Of a stretch of DNA of 64,000 nucleotides, positions 59,514 through 64,000 are shown in pieces. Under the pieces are notes generated by a model, which had not been told where the DNA came from, made no database searches, and was given only the letters and a program-made list of their open reading frames with translations. Source of the stretch: Qipengyuania qiaonensis (GTDB taxonomy: Bacteria; Pseudomonadota; Alphaproteobacteria; Sphingomonadales; Sphingomonadaceae); the NCBI RefSeq assembly GCF_019711515.1, contig NZ_JAIGNO010000005.1, positions 124,001 through 188,000 of the forward strand, read 5' to 3'. The translations under genes were made by a program, and so were the position numbers. Each line of letters starts with the position of its first letter. The stretch's first letter is position 1.

Positions 59514-60734
59514 CTATTCCGCCGCCGCCAGATCGATCTTGAGCGACCGACGCCGGAACAGCCGGCCGATCCGCTTGGCCAGCTTTTCGAACCAGATTTC
59601 AAGCGCCCCGGTGGCCTGCCCGCCAGGAACGAAGGCGACCCGCCAGTACATCCAGACGATCAGGGCGGCGAACAGGAAGAACGGCCCCCACAGGGCGATG
59701 ATCGGATCGACCCGACCCAGCGCGGCAATGTCCTCGCCATACTGGTTCACCTTGTGATAGGCGACCACCATCACGATCGACAGGAACACGCCCAGGGCGC
59801 TGCTCGATCGTTTCGGCGGCACGCCCAGCGCCACCGCAAGCAGGGGCATCAGAGCCATCATCACCACTTCGACCAGACGGAAATTGAAGCTCGCCTGGCT
59901 GGCGTCGCGCTGGCTTTCGGGCAGTTCGTTGCTCCAGCCGATCCGCAGGAGCTCGGGGAGAATGTATTCGCGCTCGGCATCGCCGCGCGCGCGAAACTGT
60001 TCGACCGCGGGCAGATCGATGGGCAGATCGTGTCGGGTGAAGGTCAGGACGCGCGGCGTCAGGCTACCGGTTTCCTGTACAATAGTTCCGTCGGTCAAAC
60101 GCAGGATGATGGTGTCCGGGTTGTCGGTCGTGGCGAGGAATGACCCTTCCTTGGCGGAAATCGACAGCACCTGGTTCTTGTCGTTCGAAACCCGCGCGAA
60201 GATGCCCTGAAGACGCCGGCCGTCATCTTCGCTTTCGTCGATCCGCAGCGCCATGCGGTCTGCCAGCGTGGTAAATTCGCCGACCTTGATCGACGCGCCC
60301 AATGCGCCCGATCGCAGTTCGTATTCCATCTGTTCGTAATAATAGCGGCTGATGGGCTGGATGAAGAACACCAGCGCGACATTCACAGCCATCAGCACAG
60401 CGGTGATCGCGAAGGGAACGCGCAGCAGCCTGCCATAACCGAGCCCGACCGCGCGGAAGACGTCCAGTTCGCTGGTGGTCGCCAGCTTGCGAAAGGCGAG
60501 CAGAACGCCGAGCAGCAAGCCGAGCGGAATGGCAAGGCTGGCATATTCGGGTATCAGCGCGATCAGCATCCTGAACACGACACCGACCGGGCCTCCTTCG
60601 ACCGCAACGAAATCGAACAGCCGCAGCATCTTGTCGAGCACGAGCAGCGAGGCCGCGATGGCGAATACCGACAGCATCGGAACGATGACGAGCCGGAAGA
60701 TATATCGATCGATGCTAGGCAGGAACTTGAGCAA
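59514..60734 (-). CDS. lptF: LPS export permease LptF
   Basis: A 406-residue permease subunit with the same layout as LptG. It opens with RYIFRLVIVPMLSVFAIAASLLVLDKMLRLFDFV, and LATTSELDVFRAVGLGYGRLLRVPF carries the conserved cytoplasmic coupling region that meets LptB. The periplasmic domain lies at about 130-290. It precedes lptG in the same operon. clpS lies downstream of phasin and 86 bp upstream of lptF on the same strand. Confidence 0.92.
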   Translation of the reverse strand: MLKFLPSIDRYIFRLVIVPMLSVFAIAASLLVLDKMLRLFDFVAVEGGPVGVVFRMLIALIPEYASLAIPLGLLLGVLLAFRKLATTSELDVFRAVGLGYGRLLRVPFAITAVLMAVNVALVFFIQPISRYYYEQMEYELRSGALGASIKVGEFTTLADRMALRIDESEDDGRRLQGIFARVSNDKNQVLSISAKEGSFLATTDNPDTIILRLTDGTIVQETGSLTPRVLTFTRHDLPIDLPAVEQFRARGDAEREYILPELLRIGWSNELPESQRDASQASFNFRLVEVVMMALMPLLAVALGVPPKRSSSALGVFLSIVMVVAYHKVNQYGEDIAALGRVDPIIALWGPFFLFAALIVWMYWRVAFVPGGQATGALEIWFEKLAKRIGRLFRRRSLKIDLAAAE

Positions 60735-60820
60735 GGTTTCGCCGGTCAGTTGTTTCCGCCTGCTGCCCTAGCGCGCTTTGTGGCGCAGGTCATGCTCTTC
60801 GTCATGAAGGTTGCAACCTT

Positions 60821-61183
60821 TCACGCCTTTTCCAGCGTGCATTGTAGCGGATGCTGGTTCTGGCGTGCGAAATCCATAACCTGGTGAACCTTGGTTTCGG
60901 CGACTTCGTAAGGGAAGATCCCGCACACGCCGACACCCTTCTGATGAACGTGCAGCATCACGCGCGTGGCTTCTTCCATATCCATCTTGAAGAACCGCTT
61001 GAGGACGATGACGACGAATTCCATCGGCGTGTAATCGTCGTTCAGCAGCAGCACCTTGTACTGACTCGGCTTCTTGGGCTTGGCGCGGGTCTTGGTGGCA
61101 ACCCCGACCTGGCCGTCGCCTTCGCGCGAATCGTCGTCGTCACCGGCGGCGCGGATCGAAAGGGGAAGCAGGGTATCGAGCAT
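60821..61183 (-). CDS. clpS: ATP-dependent Clp protease adaptor ClpS
   Basis: A 120-residue adaptor that delivers N-end rule substrates to Clp[26 protein letters not shown] carries the N-degron pocket residues ([10 protein letters not shown]), and [24 protein letters not shown] is typical. The ATG at 61183 has GGAG 6 nt upstream and is preferred over the ATG at 61195. The N-terminal 25 residues are acidic. The aat gene of the same pathway is at 44 kb. Confidence 0.95.
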   Translation of the reverse strand: MLDTLLPLSIRAAGDDDDSREGDGQVGVATKTRAKPKKPSQYKVLLLNDDYTPMEFVVIVLKRFFKMDMEEATRVMLHVHQKGVGVCGIFPYEVAETKVHQVMDFARQNQHPLQCTLEKA

Positions 61184-61287
61184 GACGTGCTCCATTATCG
61201 TATCGGATCGCCAAATCGCAAGGCGCTTGGACGGAGCAATTGGCGCGTTTCGGCTTAAGAAACGACTGATGCGTCTTCCGGACACGC

Positions 61288-61323
61288 AAAAAAAGGGCCG
61301 GATGGTTCGAAACCATCCGGCCC
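61288..61323 (-). terminator. Terminator of the phasin gene
   Basis: A perfect 13-bp stem, GGGCCGGATGGTT (61295-61307) with AACCATCCGGCCC (61311-61323), has a 3-nt loop and is followed on the minus strand by seven T (61288-61294). It lies 70 bp past the phasin stop. Confidence 0.92.
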
Positions 61324-61393
61324 CTCGGTGTCCAATTCGCCGGGCGGGGAGAGAGGAGAGAGTGCCCGGCGGAATTGAAATGGGTCGAAAGGC

Positions 61394-62239
61394 TTAGGCC
61401 GCCTTCGAAACCTTTTCCGCCGCCAGGCTCATGCGGTTCGAAACCGGTGCGAAAGCTTCGTTGGCGAGCTTCAGCATGGCTTCGGTGTTCTTCGAAGTGG
61501 TCGAAACCATGGCGTCGAAGTTGCGACGGGCGATTTCGCCCTGCAGCTGGAACAGCTCGGTCGGCGACTTAATCGCAGCAAACTTCTTGACGTCGTCCTG
61601 GACGGTTTCGGCAGCCGACTTGGCTTCTTCGATATAGTCGCGGCCCATGTCCTGCATGCCGGCGGCGAGGATCTTGCTCGATTCGACGAGAGCTTCGAGG
61701 TTGCCCTTCTGGAATTCGACAGCGTCTTTGGTCATTTCGGTGCCCTTTTCGTAAGCGGCCTTGGCACGGGTCTGCACGTCGGCAGCCAGTTCCTTGGCCT
61801 TGGCGGCGTAGTCGGTGGTGGCGGTGTTCTTGGCAGTGGCCATGATGGTATCCTTCAACTGGGAAATCGGAGTGGTCTTGGCGGGGCTCGCCTTGGTGGC
61901 TGCGACCTTCTTCGGGGCCGCCTTGGTCTTCTTGGCAACGACCGGCTTCGCGGCCGGAGCAACCTTTTTGGCGGCAACCTTCTTGGGTGCAGCCTTTTTC
62001 TTCGCGACAGTTTTCTTCGGCGCGGCCTTCTTGACCGGCGCTTTCGCTTTGGGCGCAGCCTTGGCGGGTTCGGCAGCCACGGCCTTGGCAACCGCGTCGG
62101 TCTTGACCGGCGCCGTCACATCCGCTTCGACGGCCTTCTCGACCGTTTTCGCGTTCACCGCTTCTGCGGTTCTCTTTTCCGCAGCTTCGGCAAAAGCCTT
62201 TTCGGCAGCGGCATCGATTTTGCTCTGGCTCTCGGCCAT
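61394..62239 (-). CDS. phaP: Phasin with a long Lys/Ala/Pro-rich N-terminal part
   Basis: A 281-residue granule-associated protein. The N-terminal 130 residues are rich in Lys, Ala and Pro, with repeated AAPKK and VAKK units (KAPVKKAAPKKTVAKKKAAPKK), like histone H1 or the DNA-binding half of PhaF. The C-terminal 140 residues form the phasin helices (AAKAKELAADVQTRAKAAYEKGTEMTKDAVEFQKGNLEALVESSKIL). Phasins cover PHA granules. The basic part could tether granules to the nucleoid, as in PhaF, but here it is at the other end. ATG 62239 is used. Two palindromes flank its promoter. Confidence 0.85.
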   Translation of the reverse strand: MAESQSKIDAAAEKAFAEAAEKRTAEAVNAKTVEKAVEADVTAPVKTDAVAKAVAAEPAKAAPKAKAPVKKAAPKKTVAKKKAAPKKVAAKKVAPAAKPVVAKKTKAAPKKVAATKASPAKTTPISQLKDTIMATAKNTATTDYAAKAKELAADVQTRAKAAYEKGTEMTKDAVEFQKGNLEALVESSKILAAGMQDMGRDYIEEAKSAAETVQDDVKKFAAIKSPTELFQLQGEIARRNFDAMVSTTSKNTEAMLKLANEAFAPVSNRMSLAAEKVSKAA

Positions 62240-62253
62240 GGGAAACCTCGCTT

Positions 62254-62316
62254 TGTTGCACTGCACAAAATAGACATTGCAACCGCGAAGTCAAGGAATT
62301 TTTGTGCAGTGCACAA
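62254..62316 (-). promoter_or_regulatory. Phasin promoter flanked by two PhaR-like operators
   Basis: On the minus strand -35 TTGACT (62294-62289), a 16-nt spacer, then -10 TATTTT (62272-62267) form a standard promoter. The palindrome TTGTGCAGTGCACAA (62302-62316) lies just upstream of the -35. A copy matching 13 of 15 bases (62254-62268) covers the -10. The TGC-rich palindromes resemble the operators of the PHA repressor PhaR. The spacing between centres is 48 bp. No phaR gene is in the window. Confidence 0.65.
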
Positions 62317-62346
62317 TAACCTGGATTGTGAACATATTCCAGCTAG

Positions 62347-64000
62347 TTAGCGAGTGGCGACATAGCGGCCGGGCGCGTTTTCGATCACATTGTCGCCCTT
62401 GCTGCCGGGCTTGCGCTTGCCCGTGGCAGGCGTCGTCGCGCCGTCTCGCTCACGCAGCCAGTCGATCCAGTCCGGCCACCAGCTGCCCGGATGTTCCTGC
62501 GCCCCCTCGCGGAACTCCGTGAGGCTGCGGGGCGCGCCGTCGTGGGTCCAGTACTGATACTTGCCCGCATCGGGCGGATTGACGACGCCGGCGATGTGGC
62601 CCGACCCGGCGAGTATGAATTTGAGCGGACCCTTGAAATGATCGGTGATCCGCCAGACGCTCTCGGCAGGCGCAATATGGTCTTCCTTGCCCGCCTGGAC
62701 ATAGGTCGGCGTACCGACCAGCCCGAGATCGACCGGTGTACCGTCGATGCTCAGCGCATTCGGTTCGACCAGCTTGTTGTCGCGATACAGGTCGCGCAGA
62801 TATTGCTGGTGCCATTGCGCCGGCAGATTGGTGACGTCGCCGTTCCAGTGCAGCAGATCGAAGGCCGGATACTCCTCGCCCAGCAGGTAATTGTTGACGA
62901 CGTAGTTCCAGATCAGATCGGTGCCGCGCAGCAGATTGAAGGTCGCCGCCATGTACCGCCCGTCGAGATAGCCGTCGGCACTCATCGCCTTGACCATGCC
63001 GAGCTGGTTGTCGTCGACGAAATTGAGCAGCTCCCCCGCTTTCTCGAAATCGACCTGCGCGGTGAAGAAGGTCGCGCTCTTCACCTTGTCTTGCTCGCTG
63101 CGCCGGTGGAGCAGGGCGAGCGTGGCGGCCAGTGTGGTGCCCGCCACGCAATAGCCGATCGCATGCACGCTCTTCACGCCCAGCCGATCGCGGATATGGT
63201 CGATCGCATCGATCTGCGCGCGGACGTAATCGTCCCAGATCACGTCCTTCATGCTGGCATCGGCCGATTTCCAGCTGACCATGAACACGGTCACGCCTTG
63301 TTCGACGGCCCAGCGCACGAAGCTTTTCTTGGCGTTGAGGTCGAGGATATAAAAGCGGTTGATCCAGGGGGGGAAGATGACCAGCGGGGTTTCCAGCACT
63401 TGCCCGGTCGAGGGGGAATACTGGATCAACTGGTAGAGCGGGGTTTCGTGAACGACCTTGCCCGGCGTCACGGCGATGTTCTCGCCCAGCTTGAAGGCGC
63501 TGGCATCGGTGTGCGACAGCTGGCCGCGGCGTAGATCGGCGAGCAGATGCTCCATGCCCTTCACCAGGTTCTCGCCCCTGCTCTCCAGCGTGCGCTCCAT
63601 CACCACGGGGTTGAGCAGCGGGAAGTTGGACGGGCTGGCCGCTTCGGTGATCGCGCGGGTGGTGAAGCGCAACTGTTCGCGCTTGTCGTCGGACAGGCCA
63701 TCCATCCGGTCGACCATCTCGCCGACGCGCTCTGCCAGAAAGAGATAGGTCTGGTGGATCAGCGCATAGGCAGGATGTGCGCGCCAGCGCGGATCGGCGA
63801 AGCGGCGGTCCCGGCGCGGCAATTCGGGATCGCCCTTCGCTTCGGCCGCGCCGTCCATACCGAGGCCGTATTGCCCCAGCACCTGCTGCCACAGCGCCAT
63901 GCCCTCCTGCATCAGCGCCTGCTGCTGGGCAGGATCGGCGATGGGCATCTGGCGGTACCAGTCTTCTGCCATGCGCATCCAGCGCGACGGATCCATATAG
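62347..64000 (-). CDS. phaC: Class I poly(R)-hydroxyalkanoate synthase PhaC (5' end cut by the window)
   Basis: At least 550 residues of a PHA synthase, which polymerises hydroxyacyl-CoA. The lipase-like box GYCVAG carries the catalytic Cys (about residue 283 of the visible part). VHETPLYQLIQYSPSTGQVLETPLVIFPPWINRFYILDL, NLLRGTDLIWNYVVNNYLLGEEYPAFDLLHWNGD (catalytic Asp region) and GSGHIAGVVNPP (catalytic His) are family signatures. The first ATG in the window (63996) may be internal, since class I enzymes are usually a few dozen residues longer. It lies upstream of phasin on the same strand, with a separate promoter for the phasin. Confidence 0.9.
   Translation of the reverse strand, partial: YMDPSRWMRMAEDWYRQMPIADPAQQQALMQEGMALWQQVLGQYGLGMDGAAEAKGDPELPRRDRRFADPRWRAHPAYALIHQTYLFLAERVGEMVDRMDGLSDDKREQLRFTTRAITEAASPSNFPLLNPVVMERTLESRGENLVKGMEHLLADLRRGQLSHTDASAFKLGENIAVTPGKVVHETPLYQLIQYSPSTGQVLETPLVIFPPWINRFYILDLNAKKSFVRWAVEQGVTVFMVSWKSADASMKDVIWDDYVRAQIDAIDHIRDRLGVKSVHAIGYCVAGTTLAATLALLHRRSEQDKVKSATFFTAQVDFEKAGELLNFVDDNQLGMVKAMSADGYLDGRYMAATFNLLRGTDLIWNYVVNNYLLGEEYPAFDLLHWNGDVTNLPAQWHQQYLRDLYRDNKLVEPNALSIDGTPVDLGLVGTPTYVQAGKEDHIAPAESVWRITDHFKGPLKFILAGSGHIAGVVNPPDAGKYQYWTHDGAPRSLTEFREGAQEHPGSWWPDWIDWLRERDGATTPATGKRKPGSKGDNVIENAPGRYVATR

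Overview
The window is a gene-dense, GC-rich (about 63%) chromosomal segment from an alphaproteobacterium, most likely a member of the Sphingomonadales close to Erythrobacter or Qipengyuania. The signs are the dnaA/rpsT pairing, the NDUFA12 and DUF2155 genes beside aat, the SdhAF4 (DUF1674) gene, the PhyR-NepR-EcfG general stress response (GSR), many HWE-type kinases, large TonB-dependent receptors and a bacteriophytochrome. No transposase, integrase, CRISPR array or prophage gene is visible. The naming of the organism is an inference from gene content.

Layout. 1-6.1 kb: end of an unidentified gene, a MoeB/ThiF-type enzyme, dnaA, rpsT, msrB and a class A penicillin-binding protein. 6.1-17.2 kb: the hflK-hflC-degP protein quality-control block, then mrp, an orphan molybdopterin dehydrogenase, hemH, a cytochrome P450, the tiny SdhAF4 gene and rsmB. 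17.2-23.8 kb: a TonB receptor, msrA, an exported methyltransferase-like protein, a SIMPL lipoprotein with a hairpin over its ribosome binding site, aguB, folK and tRNA-Lys. 23.9-30.3 kb: glutathione-dependent formaldehyde oxidation (adhI/frmA and fghA) with a CoA-transferase pair between its two genes, then a queuosine-precursor transporter, a nucleoside transporter and a 2-oxoglutarate oxygenase.

30.6-41.4 kb: a second TonB receptor and a TonB-like protein. Then come heme oxygenase and a bacteriophytochrome hybrid kinase, a PHA-system protein with an XpaC/TelA pair, and a fatty acyl-AMP ligase. 41.5-49.0 kb: recX, DUF192, NDUFA12, DUF2155, aat (with a 97-bp tail-to-tail overlap), tRNA-Trp, a LOG protein, the coupled glmM-cupin-DUF1272-thiD operon and sodB.

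49.0-55.4 kb is the most interesting part, a compact GSR locus. It holds nepR-ecfG followed by an AI-2E-type permease, a CHASE-type HWE sensor kinase (PhyK-like), phyR, an Fnr-like regulator and a single-domain response regulator. I read matches to the EcfG promoter (GGAAC-N16/17-CGTT) upstream of nepR, phyR and the response regulator. A further near-match precedes a non-coding stretch that ends in a strong intrinsic terminator and carries an exposed C-rich loop. This is a candidate GsrN-type stress sRNA. The bacteriophytochrome has a C-terminal receiver with a FATGUY-like motif and may feed light input into the same pathway.

55.4-64 kb: a GNAT-fold protein, a fatty acid desaturase, a GNAT acetyltransferase, lptG/lptF, clpS, a phasin with a long Lys/Ala/Pro-rich N-terminus, and PHA synthase cut by the window edge. 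The phasin promoter is flanked by two near-identical palindromes that look like PhaR operators.
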